A stretch of 64,000 bases of DNA from Sapria himalayana (lineage: Eukaryota; Streptophyta; Magnoliopsida; Malpighiales; Rafflesiaceae), in contig JAREIK010002271.1 in assembly GCA_029783825.1 (NCBI GenBank), positions 610,017 through 674,016 on the forward strand. The letters are read 5' to 3'. Positions 1-12,570 of this stretch are shown here, piece by piece. The first letter of the stretch is position 1; the number at the start of each line of letters is the position of its first letter. The position numbers and the translations under genes are program-made. The notes under the pieces are model-generated. The model saw nothing but the letters and a program-made list of their open reading frames with translations. It had not been told where the DNA came from and made no database searches.

Positions 1-337
1 TTAGAATACTACTGTCAATTTGTTGTTTGTACAAGAATAAAATATATTAATATTGATATATTACTGTCAATTTGTTATTTATTTAAGAATAAAATATATT
101 AAGATTGATTATCATTTCATATATATAATATTCGATAACTACTACCTATATGTCTATTATCAAGCATATTGCATACCTTTTTCACACTCTTAGAGAAACA
201 CAAATATTTTTCTCTTCCAAGCTTAGTATTTGTGATATGTAAACACTAACTTGAAAAAAAATATTAAGATTTAATATCTTGTGTTTGTTTATTTCTATTA
301 ATTTGAATAAGAATACTTAAAATGTGAGCTACCTCAA

Positions 338-390
<53 letters not shown>

Positions 391-2394
391 TTCAATTTTT
401 AATATTGAAAGAAAAACATATCTTTTTTCTCTCATCTCATTTATTCTCTCTTATTTTTCCTATAATCTTAAATTGGACAAAATTCTCTAAATTAAACACT
501 CAATGTAAACACATGATACTTGGTTAGATTTTCTACTAATGGATGTTTGCCCAGACATCATAGATTATTAGGCATGCCACTGGATCTATTCAAAGATCAA
601 TAGAGTGAAACCATTAACTCCTTTATAAGGCCATCATAAGCTCCACAAGCAATCTAACTATATCACATTTTTATGTTTTATCTTTTAAGCCAGGCTCTTA
701 AATAGTTGATTCATAAACCACAAATCACATAATATAAATTATTCATTATTTGTTTTTCTTCTCTTTGTGTATCATTTGATTTTATCATAATCAATTATAA
801 CATCATCATATTATTCTATAACGTGTACTTTGTACTCATGGTTATCCAAATAATTTACAATATATGAATTGTTATACTAAGTAATGCAATTATTAATAAT
901 ATATTATTTTTTTTAATATTTCTTTGCAACATTATCAAAACCCATAGTAGACTTTCTTATAGATTAAGAGTGTTGACATTTGTTTTTTCTTCAACTTCAA
1001 AAGGTATTCTAGCAATTTTATTATACCATACCACTATATTTTGGATGAGTTGAGATTCATGGAACTAAGTATAAATAGATTATTCAAATTTATCTAAATA
1101 ATTTAATTTATGAGTTATCTCATTAAAAGATTAAAAATTAATGTAATCATTTTTTTTCTTTACCGATATTTTAGATGTAATCATACCAACACTAATTACT
1201 AAATCTCATTAGAATTTAAAGTTACTCACCTAATATTTTAAAGGATCAAAATATTTTGATGATGTCTCTCTTTAGCTTTAAGCAGCTTGATTTGTATGCA
1301 TTCTTTTTATTATTAGAAAACATCTTAGGTATTTTAGTGTCATTTATCTTTTAGTTATCTATTCTCAACTTGATTATTTATTTCTAACCAAATTAAATTT
1401 TTTTGAATTATTGTATAAAAAATATTTCTAGAATAAAATGTGAAATATGTCAAATAAGAAAATATTCTAAGATTTTTCATCCTTACTTTTACAATTATGT
1501 GAATAATGACTCATTCAATTTGATTCATTCATATATATAGAAACCTAATAAAGTTGAAACTCGATATTATACTCATTATACTTAATTTTTTTTTCAAAGT
1601 AAATTTCAATTTTTTTTATTTTTTAATTATTTCATTTAAAAAAATTTAAAATCAAGTTAATAAAAATATCAAAATTATAAAAAATAACAAAATTATAGAT
1701 TATTTATTTGAAAGCTTTAGCACTTTATTATATTAATCAATTATGAGATTAGCTACTAGATTTCATGTGCTAATATGATCCCATAAAATGAGATCAAATA
1801 AAAAAATATATGTTTGGCTTAGACAGCTAGAACACTTTTCTATAGTAGAAGTATTCCAAAGTATTTTTGGTGAGATCCAATTTTAACCATCAACTATTTA
1901 ATCAGCCAAATAATTTTAACTACTCTTTCTTATTTTGTATCATGAAGAGAGATTGTTTAATTTATCTCTCATAATTTTAAAGAGTATATATATCTTGTCC
2001 TGGAACTCTCCTCATAATGTGAAGAGATGATACCCATATAAATAAAATATATTTTTCTTATTAATTATAGTATCTAAAAATAATACATATATTATTCTCC
2101 TATGACAGATAAAATACTAATAAGTAATGATATCACTTTTTAAAGTCTGACTCATGTTCTAAAGATTATAGACCAAAAAAAGATTCATAAGTTTTATTTG
2201 AATCACTTTTCATTACTTTTGTAGTCTCCTTTGAGCCTCTAACTAGGAGAGATTATCATCATTCAACTACTTCTGAACTTATTGAATCACAATATTATAA
2301 TTCCATTCTTAAATAATCATATATACTAACAAATAAAAAATAAGTTTATATTTATTTTGTTAAAGAGAAAACATTTCTTTGGAAAAGGAATCTT
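1..2394. other. AT-rich non-coding DNA, no gene seen
   Basis: Every frame is broken by frequent stops. I see no recognisable domain, RNA gene or transposon terminus. Base composition is uniformly AT-rich, matching the non-element DNA elsewhere in the window. Around 540-700 the sequence is slightly more balanced but carries no reading frame. It is probably old transposon-derived intergenic DNA. Confidence 0.6.
340..386. repeat. (TA)n microsatellite
   Basis: About 23 uninterrupted TA units. A short frame running through it would encode a Tyr-Ile repeat, which is an artefact of the repeat and not a protein. Confidence 0.95.
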
Positions 2395-3870
2395 CACACT
2401 GAGCTGTCTTCTTCTTTCCTAGTACTGCTCACCTACCCCTACATTCATTCTTGAGTTATGGAGTTGTCTTCCCTACTAAAAGAACAGAAATTCCTAGTTT
2501 TGTTCAAGTAAGGTCTCTATCCCTGTGTACCGTCTATCTGATGAACCTTGGTCCCACTCCGAAGTTTGTAACTGGTTGCGATACTGGCGTGATTGACAAA
2601 CCAACTAAATCTGGTCCAATAGTTGATATTGACATTTTATGTCTTGAGGTGTATTCAAGTAATAGAGTCATTGCTAGATCCGCGAAAGGCGGGTCAGAGA
2701 TTTCTTTTTCAAAAATAAGGCAAAGCAAACAAAGCAAGAGATGTCGCATGGATGGAAAGAACGTAGCTAGAGCTGTTAGTTGTGAATAGTTTTTCCTGAT
2801 GGCTGTGGAAGTTAAAGTAGGATGTCTGGTGTGACGGCGTCCCTACGGACGTATTACATATCCTATTCGGAAGACCATGGTAATACGAGTAGGATGTTAT
2901 TCGTGTAGGAAGAACACTGGTTGACTTTTAATGGCAAACGCGCTTATTGCCATCAGAAGAGAAGAAAGTCAAGTCAGTCAAGTAGTAATGGGGCGAAGGG
3001 ATTACCGTAGATCGGCCTTTGCCTTTTTCGGGTATTCCTTCTTTTTTTGAGACCCAACGATTTCTTATTCTTCAATAGCAATCCATTGCCCAGCCCAAAC
3101 TAACAAAACATATAGAATAGTAGATAGTAATGTAACAGAAGAGTTCCCGATCAGTGGATGCTTCCTAAAGGAGGGACTACCCGGATAAAATAAACTAGAA
3201 GAATAGGCCGGGTCTCCCAGTGTAGGATTGCTCCCATTTTTTCCTCAAGTTATGTTTTTATTACTTCTCCCCGTTCCTACTCAGGCTACTCCTGATCTTC
3301 TCTTGAATAGCCATAGTCGTAGTCAAGTCTCATAGGGATGATCTATGTTGACTGCTGCTTTCCTTGGTTTAACTGCTTTGAGCTTACTCGAATTGCTGAG
3401 GCAAGGTCCTACAGATTTTGTTTTTGCAGCTCTTTCCATGCCCACTCATGGAGGTTCAATGATTCCCCCCTAAGGGTATGAGTTCACTCAGCTTCACCTA
3501 CTAAAAATAAGAAAGGAGAGAAGAGACAGGACGAAGGGAGAATTCCCAGACCCGGGGCGAAAGGGAAGCGATAAGGATAAAACTTGAGATAGAGCAAGCA
3601 TAGTATAGATGCTATCAGTTCAATAGTTAGTCAAGTGCCCATTGGGTCACCGTTGAATAGTTGAATACCATCTAGGGTTTACTGCAAACTTATTATATCT
3701 ACCGGCCGGGGCAACAACCTCTTCCTTGAGGACCATGTATTGCCTATCTTTCTTCTCCTAGTTACTTCTTGGATTCGCCACAAATAGATGACTAAAAGCT
3801 CTTACTAAGCACAGTCCCGAAAAAGATATATTAGCTCCAAAGTTCATCTTAATCCCAACTCCAAATTTAT
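2395..3870. other. Probable nuclear insertion of mitochondrial DNA (NUMT)
   Basis: Base composition rises sharply to near 45 percent GC at about 2395 and falls back to the AT-rich background near 3870. The block has the texture of plant mitochondrial intergenic DNA: balanced composition, runs such as GCGAAAGGCGGGTCAGAG and GCGAAGGGATTACC, and long stretches with few stops but no recognisable complex I-V or ribosomal gene. An open frame at 2451-2789 (plus) has no ATG at its start (it opens with TTG) and matches no family I know. The neighbouring DNA shares none of this character. The call rests on composition and remembered style, not on an alignment. A captured plastid or nuclear low-copy segment is the alternative. 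Confidence 0.55.
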
Positions 3871-4159
3871 TATGAGTTGGGAGAGTTATTCACACAGAAC
3901 ATAGTGTTTATTTCAAAAAAAAAACATGGTCAAAATATTCAGAATCAAAAAAACTTTAAATTTAAAATATTAGTTTTATTAAAACATCTTGTTTATTCAC
4001 ACAATCAATTCTTCTAATTTTAATCTTCACTTATTCTCTAAAAAAAATAAGGTAATTATACTCAATATTCTATTTCATAGATTTTAATATAGTCATATTT
4101 CTTTTTTTATTGTTTTTATTACTTCTCTTGATTTAATTAGGATATTCAATTTTTTATCC

Positions 4160-4490
4160 GAGACATTATCTCATCCATTATAATAGAATATTATAATTAG
4201 TATCTCAACCTTAAAAATATCTAATATTAATTGCAAATGAGTATTCAATGTAAAAACTAATTTTAGTGGCAAGATAGATCATTTAAAGATATAATTTATT
4301 ATAAAAGAATTTACTCAAACTTTTGAGACATTATGTCATCCACTATAATAGAACAATACAGTTAGTATCTTGACCTTTGGAAAAATTTATTATTAATTGT
4401 AAATGAATATTTGATGTGAAAACTAATATTAATAGCAAAGTAGATCATTTAAAGATATAACTAGTTTCAAAATAGTTTACTCAAATTTTT
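4160..4490. repeat. 165-bp direct tandem duplication
   Basis: The words GAGACATTAT, TCATCCA.TATAATAGAA and GCAA.GTAGATCATTTAAAG recur at a constant offset of about 165 bp: the first copy starts at 4160 and the second at 4325. The copies have diverged by scattered substitutions, so the duplication is old. Only two copies are present. Confidence 0.75.
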
Positions 4491-5145
4491 AGAGTTACCT
4501 TTCAAAATATTTTTTTCAAATGGCTAATTTAGCCTCAATTCGAATAATCATGCCTCAATTAAATTTTCACATATGGATAATATATCAAATACATGTGTAT
4601 TCTATTTTTCTTCATAGTAATTTGAACAGAATGTATATATGGAGTAGGCACTTTATTTTCAAGAACAAACAAAACTTTCTAACCTAGTTGGTAAGTTATA
4701 AAAAGCTTTATAAGGTATAAAACAATCACTGATAATCTAATTTGCAAGATTTTCAATCATAGGTTACTACTTTTTGTTTGTATATGTGTGTTACATATTA
4801 TTTCTTATTATATCAAAATAATTTAGATGAGTTGTTTATTTTGCTAATTGTATATGATAATAATATTATTGTGAGAATCATGAGTTGATAATCACCCAAC
4901 ACAAAGAATACCTTCAATTATAATTTTAGACGAATAATTTTGAAAAATTTAGATACTATTAGATATGACTCATACTTTTGCTAACATCTCAAGGAATAAC
5001 AAGAGCAACACAAGATAATGATGTCACATCATTTGAATGTCAGAACTTCTTCTAATGTCGCAACACGATCTATATTATCACAATTGACTCGTGGTATCAT
5101 GACATAATTCATGTTGTCGTGACTCCTTGTTTAAGTTATTTCAGC

Positions 5146-5190
5146 TTGTAATATAAATAATTGAGATTGTAATATAAATAATTGAGATTG
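5146..5190. repeat. 21-bp tandem duplication
   Basis: Two exact copies of a 21-bp unit beginning TTGTAATATAAATAATT at 5146 and 5167, followed by the first bases of a third copy. This is probably a replication-slippage product. Confidence 0.9.
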
Positions 5191-6308
5191 TTACATTAAA
5201 TGTGTAGAAATGAAACCTAGTGAAATCTGTTTCTTTTTTCTCTTTCATAAACAAAATGGAACCCTACAATTGATCATCATTCATGTTATATGTAAAAAGA
5301 AAAGATCTTCCAGGCAATCCTAAAAAGTTTCTAGTAGATGGAATTCTAATATTTGGTATATGAATGTTGGTTCGAAAATATAAAAATAACAATTTTAACT
5401 GCATCTAGATTCATGTTCAAGATATGTTTTAAAAAAATGTTAAAATCTAGAAATTAAAAATAAAGGATTTGTTGGTTGATATAGATTTAAGGACAATAAT
5501 AGAAGATCCATAACATACAATCAACAACAAAGAAATAAAAATGAAACTTAGGAGATCCAAGATTGTCGAATGAGAGAAGCTACATCAAAAGCCCGAGACT
5601 TGATTCAACTATCTTACGAACAATGTGTTGACAAATATTTCTATCAAAAAAGACTACCAAGGATCTTTAGAAAAGAGTCAAAACTCTCTATCAAAGCAAG
5701 TTGTTGATGAACAAATTATTTCTAAAAAAGAAATAATACAATTTGCATATAAAGGGCGAAACCTCATTCTCTACTCATGTACACAAGAGATGCCAATCTA
5801 GTCATGTTGGCATAGCATCATGGGAGGTTGGCCCCACATGGACCAAAGGCCCACTCTCCTCAGCCAAGCATGTCAAGTCATGCTGGATCGAGCTAGCAAT
5901 TGCACGGCACGGCATTGTCCAGTCCAATGCTCAATGTAGTGCCCAATGAGCAAGGCAGTGACCACTTCCACTAGCCAAGTCAGCACAATAGCCAGCCTAT
6001 TCAATCTAATGGCCACTATGGCACTGACCTGGGTTGAACTATAAATAAAAATTTTCTTTAATTTTTTTACTTTAAAATAAATTTTTAATTTTAAAAATTT
6101 AAATATTAAAAATAAATTATATTGCACTATAAATGAAAAAAAAAATAAAATTAATAATTCATTAAAAAATATATTTATTTCAGAATCTCAATTATATCAT
6201 GATATCACAAATAACAATAAAATAAAATTATAAAAGCACAATGTGACATCAATAATAAATAATAGTCAAGCAGCAGCAACATGCATGCTAGTCCTCTGGT
6301 ATTAACAA

Positions 6309-6599
6309 TTAATCTATGTTTATGTGATATGAATCATCACATCTGATAATGAAACTCATAGTCATAGTGATAGTCTTAATATTGCATGAGTCATCATCCA
6401 CTATAAGCTCTTTTATTTGATCCTGAAAATATATTATTGAATCATCTTGGTTTTTTAAGCATGATAGTGCTTCTATGATGTATGACAATAATTTTAATCT
6501 CTTATTTAAAATAATACTCACATGTACAAAAAAAATAAACTCTAATATTATGCTAAATACTACAGGGGTCAGTATATTACATGTCATCATAGATAGCAT
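6309..6599 (-). pseudogene. hAT transposase C-terminal dimerisation domain, remnant
   Basis: A 96-residue open stretch on the minus strand reads like the hAT C-terminal dimerisation region. In order it has a Met-rich start, the LTPVVFSIILE segment (family form: LTPPVSSVASESTFS), then a hydrophobic NKRLKLLSYIIEALSCLK segment matching the family block R-S-R-L-x-P-D-x-x-E-x-L-x-C-x-K. This domain mediates transposase multimerisation and is the best conserved part of hAT proteins. Upstream coding sequence (higher coordinates) is split by the element at 6875-7440 and by stops. The same region is better preserved at 41060-41317 and around 28860-29180. It is certainly inactive. Confidence 0.7.
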
Positions 6600-6874
6600 G
6601 AGATAGGTGGATTCATATAATTTTTATTAACTCAATATATCTAACTTCTTATTATCATCATGTGATAAGATAAAATTATAATTAGTATCTAAGTATCATA
6701 ATTTGTTTTTAGCTAACTAAATAACATAGTCATCATGTCTAAATATGATCTACATAATAATACTCGGAGGTTCACTAAAACTATCATATCTAGTATCATA
6801 ATATTTACATATATTATTTAATTATTCATAAATCATACTATTTTAATTTTTCTATTTTATTCATGTAGGTAAAT

Positions 6875-7440
6875 CAGAGGTGCCAAACTAGACAGCCTGC
6901 CAGTGCTCTACCCATTCGACATGGTTCAGGCATGCCTGGCCAAGCACGACATGATTTAGGACCGTGCTTGAGCCCATGCTAGGCGAACCATTGGCATATT
7001 TCATGTCATTTCATGTAGAGGGTCTTCGGCTCATCTGCCATGCCAGGCACGACCTGGGTGCCTGGCACATGGGCGCGGCACGGGTGACGATGCGCCAAGC
7101 GATGCACGACGGCCAACCTAGCGATGCCCGATGAAGGATGATGTTGCGATGCACAGCGAGCAACGGCTCGACACATCTGACGGGCGATGACATCATAGTG
7201 GCACCAACCCTAATTTCCCTAATTTTATCTTAAACTAAAACAAGTCCGAACCCACCCAAACATGCCTGAACCCAGGCTAATTTTGAATCGTGGGTCGTGT
7301 CAGTCATGCCCTCTAGTGAACCATGTCGTGCCAGGCACGACACGGTGCTATAGAGTGTTGTGCCTGGCATGGCACGCAAGCCCACATGAGACTAAATAAA
7401 CAAGTCATGCCAGCCCAGCCCGGTCCATTTGACACCCATA
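6875..7440. mobile_element. Non-autonomous hAT element, 566 bp
   Basis: It is bounded by an exact 8-bp duplication AGGTAAAT (6867-6874 and 7441-7448). The ends are CAGAGGTGCCAAACTAG and, reading inward from the right, TATGGGTGTCAAATGG, which are related to each other and to other hAT ends in the window. The interior is GC-rich, full of CATGCC, GGCACG and GCGATGC words, and has no transposase. It must be moved by a transposase supplied elsewhere. It sits inside the hAT element at 5785-10330. Confidence 0.88.
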
Positions 7441-7945
7441 AGGTAAATAAATATTTTAATATATTTTCTATATTTTTTACTTTAACCCTAACATTCATAC
7501 ACATAGTCAGACAATAAATATATTACATGAAAGACTAATATATAAGTATTTAGTTTTTATCTCAATAATCATGATACTAAAATTTAGATATCCTCTATAT
7601 TTGCTAAACATACTATTTATATTATATATGCACCTAAGCATAATACATGTAATAGAAATAAACACAGATAAGCACATGATACATTAATAAAGATATCTTT
7701 TATAGTTGCTTAACAAATTATTAATATTACTTATACACCTAAGCATAATATGTGTAATAAAAATATACACAAATAAATACATATTCATCATATCATAAAA
7801 AAATATTTAAGAATTTCAAAATTAAAATTTATCTCCTAATCTAAATAAGCAATAACAAGTTCATTATTTTTAATATTGACATAGTCAAATATCACTTATG
7901 TATAATCAACACATAAATATAACATCACGTAAATATAATTCTAAT

Positions 7946-8594
7946 CAAAGTTTCAAAAAATATTTTTAAGACATGCCTTGGTGCATGCCTTTATGCGGGG
8001 CATTCTAAAAATGCCTTAAGTCTTTAAAAAAAGCATGGTGCTCGATGGAGCTCCATCGTGGAGCTCGACGGAGCTCCATCGTGGAGCTCGACGGAGCTCC
8101 ATCGTGGAGCTCGACGAAGCTCCTCAAGCTCCAACGAGGACCTCCAGGAAGCTCCATCGAGCTTTCCGTGGGGCAGGGGAGAAGGGCAAGAGCGAGAGGC
8201 AAGGGCAAGGGAAAGGAGATAGGCTCCGAGTATTCCATACTATTTATTAATGAAAAAATAAATTAAAAATTTTTAATTTGATAATGATAAAAGTATTTTA
8301 AATTTATTTAAAATTAAAAATATTATAAAGTATTTATTAAAGTATTTCATACTATTTTATTTTTAATATATTATAAAATATTTATTAATTATATTTATAG
8401 TTAAGTCATGTCTTAAAAATGCTTTTAAAATTTTTAATTTTTCATATTTTTATTTATGCTATTTTATTTTGTATATTTTAAAATATTAATAAAATATATA
8501 TTGTGATGCTCAAAAAACTAACACCTCGAGACTTATACCTCATCTCACAAACACAAAAATGTCTCACATTATGCGTTCACCTATTAAAACTTTG
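7946..8594. mobile_element. 649-bp DNA element with 8-bp target duplication, different termini
   Basis: It is flanked by an exact direct repeat ATTCTAAT (7938-7945 and 8595-8602). The ends are inverted CAAAGTTT (left) and AAACTTTG (right). The same inner word TTTTTAAGACATG appears on the left and as its reverse complement near 8407, so subterminal symmetry extends inward. An 8-bp duplication with a short terminal repeat fits hAT better than Mutator (9 bp). Homologous hAT copies at 28168 and 32795 lack this segment at the matching place, which supports insertion. It carries a GC-rich minisatellite-bearing core (8041-8230) foreign to its AT-rich arms, like a captured sequence. Confidence 0.82.
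8041..8132. repeat. 23-bp GC-rich palindromic minisatellite
   Basis: Three copies of a 23-bp unit (8041, 8064, 8087) and a decaying fourth (8110). Each unit contains the self-complementary words GAGCTC and GGAGCTCC, so single strands could fold into stacked hairpins. The surrounding 1 kb is AT-rich. Overlapping open frames exist on both strands simply because the repeat lacks stops. I do not consider them genes. Confidence 0.93.
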
Positions 8595-11378
8595 ATTCTA
8601 ATAACAACTGACATCCATATAAAATTACTTTTAGACTAGTTGACAAACATAGAGTATAAAACTTTTATTGTATTATGTGTTTTAAGATATTTTAGTGAAT
8701 TTCTTATATTATTAATACAAAAAAAATAATTTTTATTTTCACTTATACTATTTGGTTAATTATGTGACACAAATATCTAACATAAAAAACTTTAACTTAA
8801 AACTTATTTCTAATTATTCTCACAAGCATATTAATCACAACATTATTATTTAAGAAATTATCAAATATAATATTAAAAATTTTATTTTGAATAACATAAT
8901 TTCTATATGACACCAAATATATGACAAAGTATATGACACCAAATATTTTCTAAGTTTATTAATTACTAATTATTTTTTTAATTTAAAATATTTTATTATA
9001 TTATTATTACTAATAAATAATATATAAACAAGCAGAAAGTAAAGTTGTTATGATAAATATAATCAAAAGACTCATGCTATGATAAATAAATAGAAAGTAG
9101 GTTTATGTAATATAAACTATTCTAAGATCCCTTGAAAATATAATCAAAAGACTCGTGCTAATAATCAATTTCATCATGTATTTCCTTCCAAACTCATTAT
9201 GATAAATAAAGAAAATAAATAAATATAAAATTAATCAAACTTCAAAAAATTTTGCCATTAAGTAAAGTTTTTCAAAGATCCAAATTCAATGCACCACGTA
9301 TTTTAAAACATTAATTGACATATTTTTTTTATGTGACCAGCACCACCAATATTTCTACTTGTATATAACTTTTATAATATATACAATATGACAAATCTTT
9401 TTGATACCTATAAAATTTTTATTTTTTATTATGTTAAAATACGTTCACACTACTAAAAATTTACTTATTTTTAAGTTTTTTAAACACATGGATCGAGTCC
9501 TCCTGTCCTTGGGAGAAAACTTAATTTCAACATCAAAACTTTTGGTCGGGTTATCATTATTATCAATGTATTCGTCTAATTCATTTTCATAATATTTACT
9601 ATTTAATATTTTTTTAATCTAAGATTGAATTAGAAGTAAATGAAGGAGAGCTACATTTTTCGACTTTTTTACTTATTATTAATTTTTTATTTATCCAAAA
9701 ATTATTAAATAAAATAAAATATTTGCAAAAAAAAAAAACATGTATCTTAACTTTATGTGGGTAACACTAGCAAATAAGTTTTGATTTCCACATCATATTC
9801 TAGCACCTAAAAATCACAACTCATCATCAAAATAACTCTAACACTTTATCAAAATAAAATAAAATATATAAATAACAAATATAAGCATGGACTATTCGTA
9901 ATGGTAATATATAAGTCATGAGAAGAAAATAAATAATAGATAAACTATAAAAAATAAAATATATCAACATATTATTTATAAAAATATTAAAATTATTTTT
10001 TTTAATTTTTTTTAAGGAAGAAATTCGACATCAGCTTGATTTCAGCCATAGAGCTGCTGGATTATATCCAATGCCGATAAAAAATAAAAAAAATTTTTTT
10101 TTTTAATTTAAGCCAACATGACAGCTGCGCATTGCCATGTCGACAAAAAGTAACCTTTTTTAAAATGACTACTTTTAAATGAGATTATGGCACATTTCAT
10201 GCTAGGCATATGGGTCATGCTTGATAAGGCATGAGACCTGTGCAACCTTCTAGCATGGCTTTGGTCCCAGAATAATTCTGGAACATGTCATGGGCCATGT
10301 TCAAGCTGCCCAGCCCAACCAACACTTCTAATATATAGGAGTTCAATACCCATACCAATCAATTATCATTTATATGTTGTATGATTTACAATGATGCCAT
10401 CGCAATTACTTTCTTTTGTTTAATATCTATTTTATAAGATAATTTAATTATCATAATTGATAATAATACAATAAAACATCATTTGAGACAATGATTTCAA
10501 CACTTATGTATGGGGATATGAGATGATAAAATAATAGCTTGAAGGAAGCTTTGTTTATAAGAAGAAGAATTGAAGTTTATAACTCACAACAATCTACAAA
10601 CAATTCAAGGCTGAATGGTGGGGATCAAAAAGCATTGACAAGTTCAAATGTTGGAACAATAACAAATTAAAATATTTTAAGAGAAAATCCTAGTGGGTCT
10701 GTGAAGAGTAGCTCAAGGAATAAGAGGGATCCCAATTAGTACTTCATTTTGCTTCAATATGCATAACCAATAGCAAGAAGATATGTAGTTCATTGATTCA
10801 CGAACCTCTTATCACATGACTTCCCATCAACATTAATTCTGTAAATATGAGAACTATAATAGAAAATAAATAATAATGAAAAATGACTAAACCATGCAGA
10901 TTATTAGTCGTGAGATAATAAAAATGAGGATGCATGATGAAAGAATCATATTGCTCTTGGAAGTGAAGCATATTCAGTCTTGGGAGAAATTTTATATTTG
11001 TCAGCATCATGACATTTTCAAGTATATATTTTTTTGTTGGAACAAGTGATATTATTAAATGACTAAAGATGAAATGTTGATTGCTCATGGAACAAGATGT
11101 ACGACTTTGTAGAAGCTACTCAGAACCATAATCAAGGTTGCAAACAATAGTTTCTTCATTTCAAAAAAGAAGCAAACCGTTGAAAGACAAAATCAATTCA
11201 TGTTGTGCTACAAAAGAATGGGCACATCAGCAAGAAATTTTTGGCAACTACATCTTTGAATGAAATGGTAGAAAGAATGTCAGATTATTCAATATAATTT
11301 GAATTTCATGAGAATTATGTGGATAAAAAACAGAAAGGAGCATCATGATTTGGAAGATCAAAGTACTTAATATCATTT

Positions 11379-11640
11379 GTGAATGATTTCTTGATATATA
11401 ATTGGGTTTATTTTATCCAAAAGAAAACCAAAGTATTGAAGATAAAGGTTCTCCATACTGATAATGGGAGAGAGTATCTTCCAATAAAAAAATTTTGTGC
11501 TTATCAAGAGATAGTCAAGCAGAATGCAATCCAGATAATACCACAGCAAGATATAATTATTGAGAGACTAAATAAAATCCTAATGAAAAAGACAAGATAC
11601 ATGCGGAGCTGAACTATTTTGGAGCAAACCTTTTGGGCTG
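11379..11640 (+). pseudogene. Copia integrase core, remnant
   Basis: The reading frame contains KVLHTDNGREYLP, matching the Copia integrase block around the second catalytic aspartate (family form K-x-L-R-T-D-N-G-G-E-Y). About 30 residues later comes IQIIPQQDIIIERLNKILM, matching the block with the catalytic glutamate (family form TPQQNGVAERMNRTLM). The enzyme would insert the DNA copy into the genome. The frame ends at a stop shortly after the ERLNK block, and upstream zinc-binding sequence is not recognisable. Within the element it lies 1.4 kb before the reverse transcriptase, the normal Copia arrangement. Confidence 0.85.
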
Positions 11641-11929
11641 AAACAATTGTCACAACATGTTAACTCAAAATTTGCATTCTTACTTCGGCAGTGAATGCCT
11701 AGACATCATTTGAGGTGAGTATGAAAGGAATCCAAAGAAATCTTATCTCAAAATATTAGAGTGTGATATCTATGTGTCGAAAGAAATGAGGAAAAAGTTG
11801 AATTTCAAATCGATAAAGTACAATTTTATTTGCTACTAGTAAAGCATCAGAGGTTAAAAATTGTGAAACCAAAAGATGAGGTCTATAATCTACAACAGAA
11901 ATGTAAACCCCAATAAGTTCAAAGACAAG

Positions 11930-12280
11930 CTTACTAAAAGTCACAACTCTCAACATTGAGACATGAAACCAAAAGTTACAACTCTAAACAAAACAATGTG
12001 GAAACCAAAGGTCACGACTCTCAACCATCAACCATGTCACAAATTGGAAATCAAAAGAAACAACTCTCACTATAGAAGAAAGATGTCATGATAACAAAAT
12101 TCAAGATCACAACTCTTATGATATAGGAACAAATCACGATATGAAATTTGGAAGTCACGATTCTCATTATAAAAGGTGAAATTGTGATATGGAATTTTGA
12201 AATAACGACTAAGTTAATGTCACAACAGAAAAATATGATGTCACGACTCAGTTTCCGAAAAAAAATAAAAATATCAAAGT
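11930..12280. repeat. Degenerate repeat of a GTCACGACTCT-like word in the Copia pol linker
   Basis: Between integrase and reverse transcriptase the sequence repeats phrases such as AAAGTCACAACTCTCAAC, GGTCACGACTCTCAACC and GATGTCACGACTCAG at irregular spacing of about 30-60 bp. In one frame they encode a recurring V-T-T-L-N peptide. The linker is the least constrained part of Copia pol, so expansion there is tolerable. Similar words occur in the Athila-like LTRs. Confidence 0.6.
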
Positions 12281-12570
12281 TGTAAACAAAAGCAAGCAAG
12301 CCAGGAAAGATATCTCATAATCCAATACCCATGTCCTTGAAGAAAAAAAATAGAGCATGGCGATTCTGAAATTGAAGAAGGCTCCACCTGTATTGAGGAG
12401 GTCTACACTGGTTGAAAATCTAGCTAATCGGTACATAAACAATACTTTTATGTTCTTATTATTGGGGGTGAGCCTAGCACTATAAAGAAGGCCAAAGCCT
12501 CAAAAAAATCTAACCAATGGGAGGATGTCATGAAGGATGAAATGTTACCCTTGAAAAAGAATAACACTTG

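Larger units (their letters stand above)
3871..5784. other. AT-rich non-coding DNA flanking a hAT element
   Basis: No sustained reading frame. It holds two tandem duplications, listed separately, and at 5010-5140 several GTCATGAC- and GTCGTGAC-like words that also occur in the retroelements further right. The last 500 bases (about 5240-5740) have a weak resemblance to the leader of a Copia element, which would fit the Copia pol beyond the hAT element at 10331, but I cannot define an LTR. Confidence 0.45.
5785..10330 (-). mobile_element. Decayed hAT-family element (host of two nested elements)
   Basis: The right end at 10330 reads inward as TAGAAGTGTTGGTTGGGC, the terminal inverted repeat of the hAT family that recurs through this window (consensus TAGAGGTGTCAAATGGG). 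The left end is placed near 5785 (AAGAGATGCCAATCTAG), a diverged terminus. Between them the order matches the better copies at 28168 and 32795: a GC-rich subterminal zone, a dimerisation-domain remnant on the minus strand near 6309-6599, then AT-rich decayed transposase. No convincing 8-bp target duplication survives, so the left boundary is approximate. The elements at 6875-7440 and 7946-8594 are later insertions into it. Confidence 0.65.

Noticed and set aside
324..527. Short plus-strand open frame with a Tyr-Ile repeat
   Set aside because: It is a translation of the (TA)n microsatellite and AT-rich flank; no domain or coding bias.
2451..2789. 112-codon plus-strand frame in the mitochondrial-like block, with an opposing frame at 2534-2749
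   Set aside because: It opens with TTG rather than ATG and matches no family I know. Long stop-free stretches are common in plant mitochondrial intergenic DNA.
8005..8266. Three overlapping frames on both strands
   Set aside because: They follow from the stop-free 23-bp minisatellite; all frames being open is a repeat effect.
5776..10338. Target duplication CATGTACA/ATATATAG for the hAT element at 5785
   Set aside because: Match is at chance level; the left terminus is too decayed to place exactly.
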